NCBI RefSeq assembly: GCF_028368935.1 | Contig: NZ_JAQNDK010000001.1 | Span: 3,720,001 to 3,784,000 of the forward strand | DNA: 64,000 nucleotides | DNA from: Sorangium aterium | Lineage (GTDB): Bacteria > Myxococcota_A > Polyangia > Polyangiales > Polyangiaceae | Direction of reading: 5' to 3' | Shown here: piece after piece, positions 8,334-16,837 of the stretch | Position numbering within the stretch: the stretch's first letter is position 1 | Layout: every line of letters starts with the position of its first letter | The notes under the pieces: generated by a model | Told to the model about the DNA's origin: nothing | The model's database searches: none | Seen by the model: only the letters and a program-made list of their open reading frames with translations | Translations under genes and position numbers: made by a program

Positions 8334-9500
8334 TCACGCCACGCGCCGGAGCGCGTCGGTGACCGAGAGTTTCGAGGCGTTGTGCGCCGGGAGGAGCGAC
8401 GCGGCGAGCGACAGCCCCATCGAGAGCAGCACCGCCATGACCATCGTCGCAGGCTCGATCCGGAAGTAAGGGAACATGGAGCCCATGTTCTCCTCCAGCC
8501 ATCGGCCCAGCCCGAGCTCGACGATCGGATACGAGATGACGAGCCCGATGAACCCCGCGAGCAGCCCGATGGTCGCGGCCTCGCCGATGATGAAGATCCT
8601 CACGTGCTTCGGCTCGAACCCGAGCGCGCGCAGCACGCCGTACTCCCGCGACCGCTCCCGGACGCCCATGGCGATCGTGTTGCCGAGGATCATCATCATG
8701 ATGAGAAGGATGATGATGGACACGACGTTGAGCGCCGTCAGCACGGCCGACATCATCGCCATGAACGAGAGGTTCATCGCCCGCTCGCTCATCGTCGCCG
8801 TCTGGACGTCCTTCTCGTCGAAGATCTTGTCGATCGCCGCGCTGATGTCCGCGCTCCGCGACGGGTCGTCGATCCGGGCGGTCATCCAGCCGATCTGGTC
8901 GCGCTGCCGCTCGGGGAGCGACTCGTTCAGGTAGTCGTAGTGAAAGATGAACTGCGACCTGTCGATCGACTTGCGCGTGGCCGTGTAGATCCCCGAGACG
9001 TTGAACTGCCAGTTTCCGGGGTAGATCGTCCCCTCCAGCGTCACCGTGTCGCCCGGCTTCACCTTGAGCCGGGTCGCGAGGACGTCGCCCACGATGGCGC
9101 CCTTCCTGTCGCCCAGCCACCGCTCCATGTCCTCGGGCGAGACGACCATCTCGTCGTAGACCTTGAAGAAGGTCTTCGACTCGACGGCCATCGAGGCGAA
9201 GAAATTGTTGGCGTCGCGCGGGTCCTTGGCGCCGAACCAGCTCATGAAGGACCCCTCCGTCACGCCGGGGACCTCGCGGACGGTGTCCATGTAGCGCTTC
9301 GGCAACGGGAGGATGAACGAGATCTTGTGCCGCGTCGCGATCCGGTCCTTCGCGGCGTAGTCGGCGGCGACGTTCCACGCCGAGAGCACCGTCCGGAGGA
9401 GCACGAACGCGAGCACCGCCACCGCCGCGCCGATCACGGTCAGCAGCGTCCTGAACTTGTTGCGAAGGACGTTCCTGGCGGCGACGGAGACGAGGTTCAT
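8334..9500 (-). CDS. ABC transporter permease (MacB/FtsX type), first subunit
   Basis: A protein of 388 residues, paralogous to the following permease. The N-terminal helix begins [20 protein letters not shown], a MacB_PCD periplasmic domain follows, then three C-terminal helices with the FtsX core [19 protein letters not shown] and the tail [15 protein letters not shown]. Its ATG (9500) overlaps the stop of the ATPase gene (ATGA), so the two are translationally coupled. The two different permeases in one operon indicate a heterodimeric complex rather than the single fused MacB subunit of enterobacteria. Confidence 0.9.
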   Translation of the reverse strand: MNLVSVAARNVLRNKFRTLLTVIGAAVAVLAFVLLRTVLSAWNVAADYAAKDRIATRHKISFILPLPKRYMDTVREVPGVTEGSFMSWFGAKDPRDANNFFASMAVESKTFFKVYDEMVVSPEDMERWLGDRKGAIVGDVLATRLKVKPGDTVTLEGTIYPGNWQFNVSGIYTATRKSIDRSQFIFHYDYLNESLPERQRDQIGWMTARIDDPSRSADISAAIDKIFDEKDVQTATMSERAMNLSFMAMMSAVLTALNVVSIIILLIMMMILGNTIAMGVRERSREYGVLRALGFEPKHVRIFIIGEAATIGLLAGFIGLVISYPIVELGLGRWLEENMGSMFPYFRIEPATMVMAVLLSMGLSLAASLLPAHNASKLSVTDALRRVA

Positions 9501-10195
9501 GACAGGTTCCCCTTGTCGAGCCGGCGCGTCACCGTGGCGCGCTCGGCGGCCTGCGGGTCGTGCGTGACCATCAGGATGGTCTTCTTGAACTCCTTGTTGA
9601 GCTTCTCCAGGAGGGCAAGGATCTCGTCGGCGCTCTTGCGATCGAGATCGCCGGTCGGCTCGTCCGCCACGATGATCGTCGGGTCGTTCACGATCGCCCG
9701 CGCGATCGCGACCCGCTGCTCCTGGCCGCCGGAGAGCTGCCGGGGATAGTGGCCCATCCGCTCCTCGAGCCCGACGACGCGCAGGGCCGTCTGCGCGCGC
9801 TTCCGCCGCTCGGACGCCGAGAGGTTCGTGAGCAGGAGCGGCAGCTCGACGTTCTCGACCGCGGTGAGCACCGGCATCAGGTTGTAGGCCTGGAAGATGA
9901 AGCCCATCGTCCTGGAGCGGAAGCGCGCCAGCTCGCCGTCGCTCATCCGCGTGAGGTCCTGCCCCGCCACGCGCGCCGTGCCGCGCGTCGGGCGATCGAG
10001 CCCGGCGATCAGGTTCAGCAGCGTCGACTTGCCCGAGCCCGAGGGCCCCATCAGCGCCTCGTACGACCCCTCGGGGACGTCGAGCGTGATGTTGTCGAGC
10101 ACCACGATCGGCTCCTTGTCGCGGAAATAGCTCTTGCCGACCCCCTGCAGCTCGACAATGGGCTTCGGCTTCCCGTCGCGATACCCCTCGGTCAT
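9497..10195 (-). CDS. ABC transporter ATP-binding protein (LolD/MacB type)
   Basis: A 232-residue nucleotide-binding subunit. Walker A is GPSGSGKST, the Q-loop lies in [10 protein letters not shown], the ABC signature is [14 protein letters not shown] and Walker B is [12 protein letters not shown] with the H-loop MVTHDP. The signature has QEQ where QQQ is usual, a conservative change. This pattern defines the LolD/MacB family that energises tripartite or lipoprotein-releasing exporters. The ATG at 10195 overlaps the stop of the membrane-fusion gene (ATGA). The same frame is open farther upstream to 10624, but that part is the antisense of the fusion protein and has no family similarity. Confidence 0.93.
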   Translation of the reverse strand: MTEGYRDGKPKPIVELQGVGKSYFRDKEPIVVLDNITLDVPEGSYEALMGPSGSGKSTLLNLIAGLDRPTRGTARVAGQDLTRMSDGELARFRSRTMGFIFQAYNLMPVLTAVENVELPLLLTNLSASERRKRAQTALRVVGLEERMGHYPRQLSGGQEQRVAIARAIVNDPTIIVADEPTGDLDRKSADEILALLEKLNKEFKKTILMVTHDPQAAERATVTRRLDKGNLS

Positions 10196-11421
10196 TCGCT
10201 CCCCTTTTCCCTCTCTTTGACCTTCTGACCGTCCGCGAGGTCGGCCGCCGGCCTCGCCACGAGGCGCGCCCCCGGGGCCGGGCCGTCGAGCAGCTCGAGC
10301 CCGCCGGGCGCGGGGCCGCCCACCTTGATGGGCACCATCTTCACCTGACCCTCGTTGACAACGAACACCACCTTGGCGCCGAGCCGCTCGACCACCGCGG
10401 ACTCGGGCACGACGCGCTTCGGCGGCTCCTTCATCGCCTCCTCGGACAGCGCCTCGGCGAGGAAGCTGACGCGCGCGCTCATCTCCGGGAGCGCCTCCTT
10501 CGGCTCTCCGACGAACTTCACCTTCACCGGGATGGTCGCCTTGGCGCGGTTCACCCGCTTGCCGATCTCGAGCGTCGTGCAGCGGTGGCGCTTCGAGGGA
10601 TACGCGTCGAGGACGACCTCGCACGGCTTGCCGGGCTCGACGAGGTAGAGGCGCGTCTCCGGGACATCGGTCTCGACGACGAGCGACGAGAAGTCGGCGA
10701 TCTCGACGAAGTGCGGCAGCTCGAGGCCGACGACCTCCCCGACCTCGGGCGGCTTCGACATGATCGTGCCGTTGATCGGCGCGATGATCCTCCGGTCGGC
10801 CAGCGTGACCCGGAGGCTCTCGACGTCGGCCGCCGTGGCCTTGACCTCGGCGTCGGCCGCCGCCGCCGACTGGGTGAGCGAGTGCATGCGCGCGGTCAGG
10901 TCCTCCATCGACGCGCGGCCGGTCACCTGGCGCTCGACCAGCAGCCGCTCCCGCGCGACCTGCTGCTCCACCTCGAGGATGCTCGCGCGGGAAGCCGCGG
11001 CGCGCGCCCGCGCCGCTGCGACCTTGGCCTGGGCCGCGGCCACGAGGCTCTTCTGGTCGGCGTCTTCGAGCTCCACGAGCAGGTCGCCCTGCTTCACCAC
11101 GTCGCCTTCCTTGACGTGCACCCGCGCGATGCGGCCGGGGATCTTGGCGCCGACCTTGGACACGACCTGCGGGACCACATACCCGGTCGACGTCACGGAG
11201 ATCGACGCCTGCGCCGGCGAGACCAGCGCGACCTCGGTGGTGGTGACCTCGGTCTTGAAGATCGCGCTCTGCGCCCTGGGCAGGGCGAACGCGGCGGCGC
11301 CGGCGACGGCCGCGAGCACGACCGCGGCGACGAGGGCGGTGCGGAGCGGGCTCCGCCGATCGGGATCGACGTCCCGCTGGATCCGGAGCGATGCGAGATC
11401 CGAGCTGAGCTGGTCGGACAC
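10192..11421 (-). CDS. Membrane-fusion (HlyD/MacA-like) subunit of an ABC exporter
   Basis: A protein of 409 residues starting at GTG 11421, chosen because GGGAG lies 6 nt upstream and residues 25-47 then form the single membrane anchor. After it come the biotinyl-lipoyl halves: [17 protein letters not shown] and [17 protein letters not shown], separated by an Ala-rich coiled-coil hairpin of about 100 residues ([19 protein letters not shown]). A beta-barrel and a membrane-proximal domain follow. This is the first gene of the operon; order fusion protein, ATPase, permease, permease is that of MacAB-like efflux or secretion systems. The C terminus is rich in charged residues ([10 protein letters not shown]) and overlaps the ATPase start. 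Confidence 0.9.
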   Translation of the reverse strand: MSDQLSSDLASLRIQRDVDPDRRSPLRTALVAAVVLAAVAGAAAFALPRAQSAIFKTEVTTTEVALVSPAQASISVTSTGYVVPQVVSKVGAKIPGRIARVHVKEGDVVKQGDLLVELEDADQKSLVAAAQAKVAAARARAAASRASILEVEQQVARERLLVERQVTGRASMEDLTARMHSLTQSAAAADAEVKATAADVESLRVTLADRRIIAPINGTIMSKPPEVGEVVGLELPHFVEIADFSSLVVETDVPETRLYLVEPGKPCEVVLDAYPSKRHRCTTLEIGKRVNRAKATIPVKVKFVGEPKEALPEMSARVSFLAEALSEEAMKEPPKRVVPESAVVERLGAKVVFVVNEGQVKMVPIKVGGPAPGGLELLDGPAPGARLVARPAADLADGQKVKEREKGSE

Positions 11422-11672
11422 GGCGTCTCCCTTAACACGCTTCCGGCGTCGCGTTGAACTTCTATCGTTCCTTTTTAACGCGCGGCGCCAGCCACGCCCG
11501 ACGCGCAGGACGCGGCCTCGCGCCCGACCCTGGAGCGGCGCTTGCGTCATAGCGAAATCGCTTCCCGCCGTGACAATTCGCCCGTCCAGACCGCAATGCA
11601 CCGGGCGGCTGTGCCCGCCGCGCCTCACCTGTGGATGCGCGCTCCCTGGCGCGCGGCGGCGCTCGGGCCCTC

Positions 11673-12908
11673 ACGCGAAGCGCACGGCGGGCCTCACGAC
11701 CGTTCGCTGGCGCACCAGCGCACCGTTCCAGCGATGGGGCAGGAGCGGAACGCGGGGAAGGAAACCGCTGCAAGCAATCGAAACTACAAGCATTTTTTTG
11801 AATCAAGATGACGAGCGACCGATCGCGAACGACAGCGTCGCAAAACGGCCGAAGTGCCAATCACCGAGACCCACGCGGCGGAGCAGGCGCGAGGTGCACT
11901 GCGCGCCACACACGAGGTGGGATTGACGCCGGCGGTGCTGTACGCGCCGACGCGGGCTGCGGCGCGCCGCGGTGATCGGTGCGTGCGCCTGTGGTGCGAG
12001 ACAGGCGCCATGCTCTCCCGGCGCTCCCGAGACCAACACCGCGTCTCGACGCCCCGACGCCGCACGTCTACGCTGTGACGATGGGTTTCGTCGCGAGCCT
12101 TTTCATCGTCTACGGGGTCGCCGGGGTGGTGCTGGGCGTCGCGGTCGCCATCGCGATCGGGCGCTGCCTCCACCACCGGCGGCGCTCGCAGATCGCCGCG
12201 TATGCGCGGAGCCCTTCGGCATCACCCGGCGCGATACGCGAGGGGTTTGCGCTCCTGCGCGGCGAGGTGAGCGCGGAGGACGCCGCGCCGGGCGAACCGG
12301 TGATCGCTGTCGAGATCCCGTGCGGCGGCCATGCCAGCGCCGCGCCGAGCGCGTGGCAGACGCGGGCGCGCGCGTTCTCGCTCCGGCTCCCCTCGGGCGC
12401 CGCGGTGCGGGTCGAGCCGACGAGCGGCAGGCTGAGCCTCGACACAACCTTCGTCCCGACGAGGCGCGGCGGCGCGCCCGCCTACGTGTCCGAGGTCCGC
12501 CCCGGCGACACGATCTACATCGCGGGCTCGGTGCGCCGCGAGATCGACGCGAGCGCCGCTGGCTCGGGGTACCGCGACGCCGCGCGGGCCTGGGTGCTCC
12601 GGGCGCCTGCGCACGGCAGCCTCTGCGTCGCCTCGGAGACGGTCATCGCCCACCACGCCCAGCGCGCGCGGTTCCACCGCGCCTGGGCGCTCGCGCTCGG
12701 CGGGGCGCTCGCGGCGCTCCACCTCGGCCCGTTCCGCGCGTTCCACGCGAGCGTGCTCGGCACCGTCGAGTCGGCCGGGAGCATCGACATCGGCTCGGCC
12801 GCGCTCGCGCTCTTCTTCGTCGGCGCCGCGGCGCTCACCTACCGCACCCTGGCCGAGCAGACCTCGCCCTGGATCGAGCTCCGCGTGGATCGCTCGAGGG
12901 CGGCCTAG
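11673..12908 (+). repeat. Segmental duplication, long copy
   Basis: This segment starts near CGCGAAGCGCACGGCGGG and runs to the stop of the membrane protein at 12908. It is repeated in the same orientation at 14738-15582 with about 90% identity judged by eye. The first 400 bp are non-coding in both copies and as well conserved as the coding part, so the duplication is recent. The intervening 13339-14616 gene is single copy. No transposase or target-site duplication is visible at the ends. The region 11422-11672 before it contains only the upstream region of the exporter operon. Confidence 0.8.
12081..12908 (+). CDS. Membrane protein of unknown function, full-length paralogue
   Basis: A protein of 275 residues. 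Residues 1-28 form a membrane helix (ASLFIVYGVAGVVLGVAVAI), then RCLHHRRRSQ on the cytoplasmic side. A soluble domain of about 150 residues follows with FALLRGEVSAED near 55, GDTIYIAGSVRREI near 150 and WVLRAPAHGSL near 172; the spacing weakly recalls the GIDE/MUL1-type membrane domain, but I would not name it so. Two helices end the protein (about 200-217 and 235-255). The ATG at 12081 begins the part conserved with the copy at 15145. It lies in the long copy of the segmental duplication. Function is unknown. Confidence 0.7.
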   Translation: MGFVASLFIVYGVAGVVLGVAVAIAIGRCLHHRRRSQIAAYARSPSASPGAIREGFALLRGEVSAEDAAPGEPVIAVEIPCGGHASAAPSAWQTRARAFSLRLPSGAAVRVEPTSGRLSLDTTFVPTRRGGAPAYVSEVRPGDTIYIAGSVRREIDASAAGSGYRDAARAWVLRAPAHGSLCVASETVIAHHAQRARFHRAWALALGGALAALHLGPFRAFHASVLGTVESAGSIDIGSAALALFFVGAAALTYRTLAEQTSPWIELRVDRSRAA

Positions 12909-13338
12909 CTCAGGCTGCGCGATTCGTCTGTAGCCGCGGCTTGCGCGCGGTGGATCGCCCGCGAGCAGGGATTGCGTGCCGAAGCGCCCTGGAGGCCTCC
13001 GGCAAGGCGTTGTCGGCAACCAGCAGGCCTGTGCCGCGGTGGTCCGGCATGTACATGTCGAGCGTCGGCTCGGCTGCGTCGTGGCGCGCTTCCGCTTGAC
13101 GAAGAAAATGACGGTCTTGCCCTCCGGCTGGTCGGAATCGACGCCGGGATTCTCACGCGGTAAGGCGAAGGCGCCATGTCCCCGTCCGACCCCTTGTTGG
13201 TAGATCACGCGCCCCCCTCTCGGCTCGAGGCCGGCAAGGCCGCGCGGGTCCTGGCCGTGGCCCGCCTGGTCAAGCGCTTCGTGAGCGCCGGAGGGCGCCC
13301 CGACGCGACGCCCCCCACCTTCCCCGCGAGAGGATGCC
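12909..13338. other. Intergenic region before the nitrilase-FYVE gene
   Basis: There is no recognisable gene in these 430 bp. Short frames on both strands show no domain. The last 15 bp hold the purine-rich site (GAGAGG) of the next gene. The region is not part of the duplicated segment, so it came with, or was already next to, the single-copy gene. Confidence 0.4.
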
Positions 13339-14616
13339 ATGCCCCTTGTGATCATCGTGTGGAACCCGGTGCACGAAGTCCTTCAGAAGCTCTCCCTGGG
13401 CCAGAAGTGGGAGGAGCTCGTTGCCGCGTTGGACGTCGCACAGAAGCGGTTCGTCGGCGTCAACGACGAGCTCATCTTCGTCGCACCAGACTACCTGTTT
13501 CACGACGATGTCGAACCGTACACGACGAAGGATTTGGAGTTCTATGGAAGCAAGATGAAATCCCTATCGAACGAGCTGCCGTCAAAATACCTTGTAGTGG
13601 CCGGCTCCATGCAGTGGGTCGATGACGGCAAGAAGAAGCTGTCGGTGTCCACGCTCGTCGCGAGCAAGGAATTCGTATTTCGCTACGACAAGAAGCGCAA
13701 GGCGGGCACCGAGGACTCCCCGCAGTTCGCGTTCAACCCGGGGACAACCACGGGCCACTTCGAGTGGAGTGGGCTCTCGTGCGGGATCGAGATCTGCCAG
13801 GATCACGAGGAGGCGGTCCTCCTCGATGAGGTCAGGAAGACCCTCGATATACACATCATGCTCTCGTTCGGCCAGATCCGGCGCGATCGGAACATGGCGC
13901 TCAAACGTGAGGGCATCTTCATTCAATGCGAGCTCGAGAGCTATGAATACTGGAACAAGCAAAAGCCCGGGTTTGAACCGGTGAGCGGCATTTTTCGACA
14001 TAACCTTAAGCACCATCAGAGTTCCAAGCAATTAATACCACAGGTCAAATCGATCGCGGACGGACTGGAGGAGACGAGCCATGGTATCTTCCGGCTCGCC
14101 AAGACGGGACCCCGCACGACGTTCACAACGACGCAGCCGCTCACGTTCCAGAAGACGACGCCCCTGCTCACGACCTCGACGACGACGCCTCTGCTCACGA
14201 CCTCGACGACGACGCCTCTGCTCACGACCTCGACGCCGCAGCCGCTCACGCTCCAGACGACGCCGCAGCCGCTCACGCTCCAGAAGACGGCGCAGCCGCT
14301 CACGCCCCCGAAGACGACCACGCCGTCGTTCACGCTCCCGCCCCCGACGTCGAAGTCGGTGCTCCCTCCAACGTCGCGCGTGGTTCAGCAGATCCCCACC
14401 TGGCAAGAGGATGACCTCGTCTCGCGGTGCCCTCTGTGCGACCGTGATTTCTCGTTCACGCTGCGTCGCCACCATTGCCGCAAGTGCGGCAAGGTCGTTT
14501 GCGACGACTGCTCCACGGCACGGAAGATCCTTCCAAGCCCCGTCCCGAAGCCGAGCTTCTTTTGGAGCAGCACGGTGGAGACGGGGGCGCTGCGCGTCTG
14601 CGACTCGTGCAACTGA
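13339..14616 (+). CDS. Nitrilase-like domain fused to a C-terminal FYVE zinc finger
   Basis: A protein of 425 residues. Residues 1-240 look like a carbon-nitrogen hydrolase: the nucleophile site is CGIEICQD (Cys153), Lys118/119 in YDKKRK match the lysine strand, but the expected Glu is Asp51 in VAPDYLF. Residues about 255-345 are a Thr/Pro/Leu linker with repeats such as TTPLLTTST. Residues 352-425 carry all three FYVE signatures: WxxD (W355-D358), RRHHCRKCG (376-384) and RVC (419-421), with four CxxC pairs at 364/367, 380/383, 388/391 and 421/424 giving eight zinc ligands. FYVE domains bind phosphatidylinositol 3-phosphate on eukaryotic endosomes and are very rare in bacteria. Codon use (TTT, AAA, ATA, AAT) is less GC-biased than in neighbours, suggesting transfer. 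GAGAGG lies 7 nt before the ATG. There is no signal peptide. The gene is single copy between two duplicated segments. Confidence 0.85.
   Translation: MPLVIIVWNPVHEVLQKLSLGQKWEELVAALDVAQKRFVGVNDELIFVAPDYLFHDDVEPYTTKDLEFYGSKMKSLSNELPSKYLVVAGSMQWVDDGKKKLSVSTLVASKEFVFRYDKKRKAGTEDSPQFAFNPGTTTGHFEWSGLSCGIEICQDHEEAVLLDEVRKTLDIHIMLSFGQIRRDRNMALKREGIFIQCELESYEYWNKQKPGFEPVSGIFRHNLKHHQSSKQLIPQVKSIADGLEETSHGIFRLAKTGPRTTFTTTQPLTFQKTTPLLTTSTTTPLLTTSTTTPLLTTSTPQPLTLQTTPQPLTLQKTAQPLTPPKTTTPSFTLPPPTSKSVLPPTSRVVQQIPTWQEDDLVSRCPLCDRDFSFTLRRHHCRKCGKVVCDDCSTARKILPSPVPKPSFFWSSTVETGALRVCDSCN
14155..14235 (+). repeat. 27-bp tandem repeat, three units, in the linker of the nitrilase-FYVE gene
   Basis: Three in-frame 27-bp units (14155, 14182, 14209) encode TTPLLTTST and differ at only one base. 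Looser PQPLTLQ-type repeats follow to about 14345. The repeats make a flexible, length-variable spacer between the enzyme-like domain and the FYVE finger. Confidence 0.85.
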
Positions 14617-14737
14617 TGGCAGGATGGCGCTCTCCCTCGTTCGATCCCGTCCAGGCTCGGAGGGCTCATCCCCTGCCTCGTCGCGCTCGACGCCCGACCG
14701 CCGGGCGCTGCGCGAGCGGCTCCTCACGCGGGCCTTC

Positions 14738-15582
14738 GCGCGAAGCGCACGGCGGGCCTCACGACCGTTCGCTGGCGCACCAGGGCACCGCTCCAGCGAT
14801 GGATCAGGAGCGGAACGCGGGGAGGGAAACCGCTGCAAGCAATCGAAACTACAAGCATTTATCGAACCCAGCGCACGAGCGACCGATCGCGAACGACAGC
14901 GCTGCACAACGGCCGAAGTGCCAATCACCGAGACCCACGCGGCGGAGCAGGCGGGAGATGCGCTGCGCGCCACACACGAGGTGGGATTGACGCCGGCGGC
15001 GCTGTACGCGCCGACGCGGGCCGCGGCGCGCCGCGGTGATCGGTGCGTGCGCCTGGGGTGCGAGACGCGCGCCGTGCTCTCCCGGCGCTCTTGAGACCAA
15101 CACCCCATCTCGACGTCCCGACGCCGCACGTCTACGCTGGCACGATGGGTTTCGTCGCGAGCCTTTTCATCGTCTACGGGGTCGCCGGGGTGGTGCTGGG
15201 TGTCGCGGTCGCCATCGCGATCGGGCGCTGCCTCCACCACCGGCGGCGCTCGCAGATCGCCGCGTATGCGCGGAGCCCTTCGGCCTCGCCCGGCGCGATA
15301 CGCGAGGGGTTCGCGCTCCTGCGCGGCGAGGTGAGCGCGGAGGACGCCGCGCCGGGTGACGCGGTGATCGCTGTCGAGATCCCGTGCGGCGGCCACCTCG
15401 GCCCGTTCCGCGCGTTCCACGCGAGCGTGCTCGGCACCGTCGAGCCGACCGGGAGCATCGACATCGGCCCGGCCGCGCTCGCGCTCTTCTTCGTCGGCGC
15501 CGCGGCGCTCACCTACCGCACCCTGGCCGAGCAGACCTCTCCCTGGATCGAGCTCCGCGTGGATCGCTCGAGGGCGGCCTAG
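14738..15582 (+). repeat. Segmental duplication, short copy
   Basis: Direct repeat of 11673-12908. The non-coding first 400 bp are present in full with scattered substitutions and small indels; inside the gene, 390 bp are missing. At 14617-14737, between the nitrilase-FYVE stop and the repeat, no gene is seen. Confidence 0.8.
15145..15582 (+). CDS. Internally deleted paralogue of the 12081 membrane protein
   Basis: A protein of 145 residues that is nearly identical to the first 85 and last 60 residues of the protein at 12081-12908. The missing 130 codons remove most of the soluble domain and the second hydrophobic segment, so that GGH is joined directly to LGPFRAF. Both sides of the deletion carry CCA at the join, which fits a microhomology-mediated deletion. 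The reading frame, start context and stop are intact, and substitutions outside the deletion keep the frame open, so a short two-helix protein may still be made. Whether it is functional or a decaying copy cannot be told. Confidence 0.6.
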   Translation: MGFVASLFIVYGVAGVVLGVAVAIAIGRCLHHRRRSQIAAYARSPSASPGAIREGFALLRGEVSAEDAAPGDAVIAVEIPCGGHLGPFRAFHASVLGTVEPTGSIDIGPAALALFFVGAAALTYRTLAEQTSPWIELRVDRSRAA

Positions 15583-15617
15583 CGCACCGAGCGCGCTGGA
15601 GTCCCGAGGAAATCAAC

Positions 15618-15729
15618 AGAAGGGAAGAGAAACCGCAAGGGGCGCGAGGGGCGCAAGGGACGGGCAAGAGAAGTTCTCGTCTCTGGTCCCTTGCGCCCCT
15701 CGGCGCCCCTTGCGGTTCCTCTCTTTTCT
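15618..15729. repeat. Long inverted repeat (hairpin element A)
   Basis: Arms 15618-15660 and 15687-15729 are about 43 bp each and almost perfectly complementary around a 26-bp loop; the core is AACCGCAAGGGGCGC. It lies just after the short membrane protein gene and before the convergent LysR gene, where it can act as a bidirectional terminator. A related element lies at 21754-21918. Confidence 0.8.
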
Positions 15730-15840
15730 GCATTCCTTGCCCTTGGACCTTGCTTCCCGGCAGATCGGTCGGGCCTCGCAACCCATTGATTCGCTTGTTC
15801 ACGTTATCCAAGGGGCCGCGCGGCGCCGGCGATCCTGACG

Positions 15841-16761
15841 CTATGCGCGCGTCAGCGCGACGACGAACTCCAGGAAGGCGCGGACCTTGGCCGACACGAG
15901 CTGTGCGGCATGATGGTACGCGTAGAGGGGATACGTCTCCTCGGCCCACTCCGGCAGCACTTGAACGAGCCGTCCGTCGGCCAGGAGCTCGCGCGTGTAG
16001 AGCTCGAGCACCTGCGCGATCCCTTGTCCCGCGAGGCACGCCGCGAGGAGCGGACCGACCCCGTTCACCATCAGCTGTCCGGAGGCGCTCACGGGGACGA
16101 CCTTCTTCCCGCGCACGAACTCCCATGCGAAATGGCTCCCCGTGGAGGGATCTCGCATCAGGACACACGGGTGCTTCTCGATGTCGCTCGGGCGGTGCGG
16201 CGCCCCGTGGCGCGCGAGGTACGCCGGCGATGCGCAGGTGACGACGCGCGTGCGCAGGAGCAGGCGAGACTTCAATGCCGACGGCTCCGGGTGACCGAAC
16301 CGGACGGCGACGTCGAAGCCGTCGCGGATCAGGTCACCCATGCGATCGCGCACGGCGATCTCCATGGAGAGCTCGGGGTGGCGCGCGAGGAACGGCCCCA
16401 GGCGGGGCGTCAGCACGAACTGCCCGACGCTCCCGTCGACGTTCACGCGCAGGCGGCCGCGAACCTTGGCCGAGGAGCCGCCCGCCTCGATGGTCGCGTC
16501 CTCGATGGCGGCCAGGTGGGGCGCCACCGACTCGTAGTAGCGGAGCCCCTCGTCGGTCAGCGAGATGGAGCGGGCGGTGCGGCGGAACAGGCGCACGCCG
16601 ACGCGGTCTTCGAGGCGGGCGATCGCACGGCTGACCGCGGATTGCGTGAGGCCGAGCGCCTCCCCCGCGCCAACGAAGCTCCCGGCCTCCACGACCGCGC
16701 GGAGGACGCCGAGGCCGTCCAGCGAACGCCTGTCGAACCCGCGAGGCCTACTTTTGATCAT
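15841..16761 (-). CDS. LysR-family transcriptional regulator
   Basis: A protein of 306 residues. The winged HTH is at residues 10-67 (VVEAGSFVGAGEALGLTQSA, then VSRAIARLEDRVGVRLFRR), followed by the LysR substrate-binding domain of the CrgA/DsdC-like group, with LSMEIAVRDRMGDLI and GFDVAVRFGHPEPS. The ATG at 16761 follows a GGAAG site and begins eight residues before the HTH. It is divergent from the aldo/keto reductase gene with a 76-bp gap, the classic arrangement of a LysR regulator and its target. The ligand is unknown. Confidence 0.88.
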   Translation of the reverse strand: MIKSRPRGFDRRSLDGLGVLRAVVEAGSFVGAGEALGLTQSAVSRAIARLEDRVGVRLFRRTARSISLTDEGLRYYESVAPHLAAIEDATIEAGGSSAKVRGRLRVNVDGSVGQFVLTPRLGPFLARHPELSMEIAVRDRMGDLIRDGFDVAVRFGHPEPSALKSRLLLRTRVVTCASPAYLARHGAPHRPSDIEKHPCVLMRDPSTGSHFAWEFVRGKKVVPVSASGQLMVNGVGPLLAACLAGQGIAQVLELYTRELLADGRLVQVLPEWAEETYPLYAYHHAAQLVSAKVRAFLEFVVALTRA

Positions 16762-16837
16762 GCTCAGGCTTCCGAGGATACACGTGCAGCAGGCTCGATC
16801 GGCCGTTATTTCGATGCCTGAAAGGAAAGGGCACCAC

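Noticed and set aside
11854-12078. Small frame in the duplicated leader (MPITETHAAEQ)
   Set aside because: The start is present in both copies, but the second copy has an early stop and the C termini do not agree, so it is not conserved as protein.
14081-15094. Arg/Ser-rich frame running through the nitrilase-FYVE linker
   Set aside because: Out-of-frame reading of the ACG/CTC repeat; the FYVE frame has intact motifs and a stop right after the last zinc ligand.
11673-15582. Composite transposon
   Set aside because: The direct repeats contain no transposase and no terminal inverted repeats were seen.
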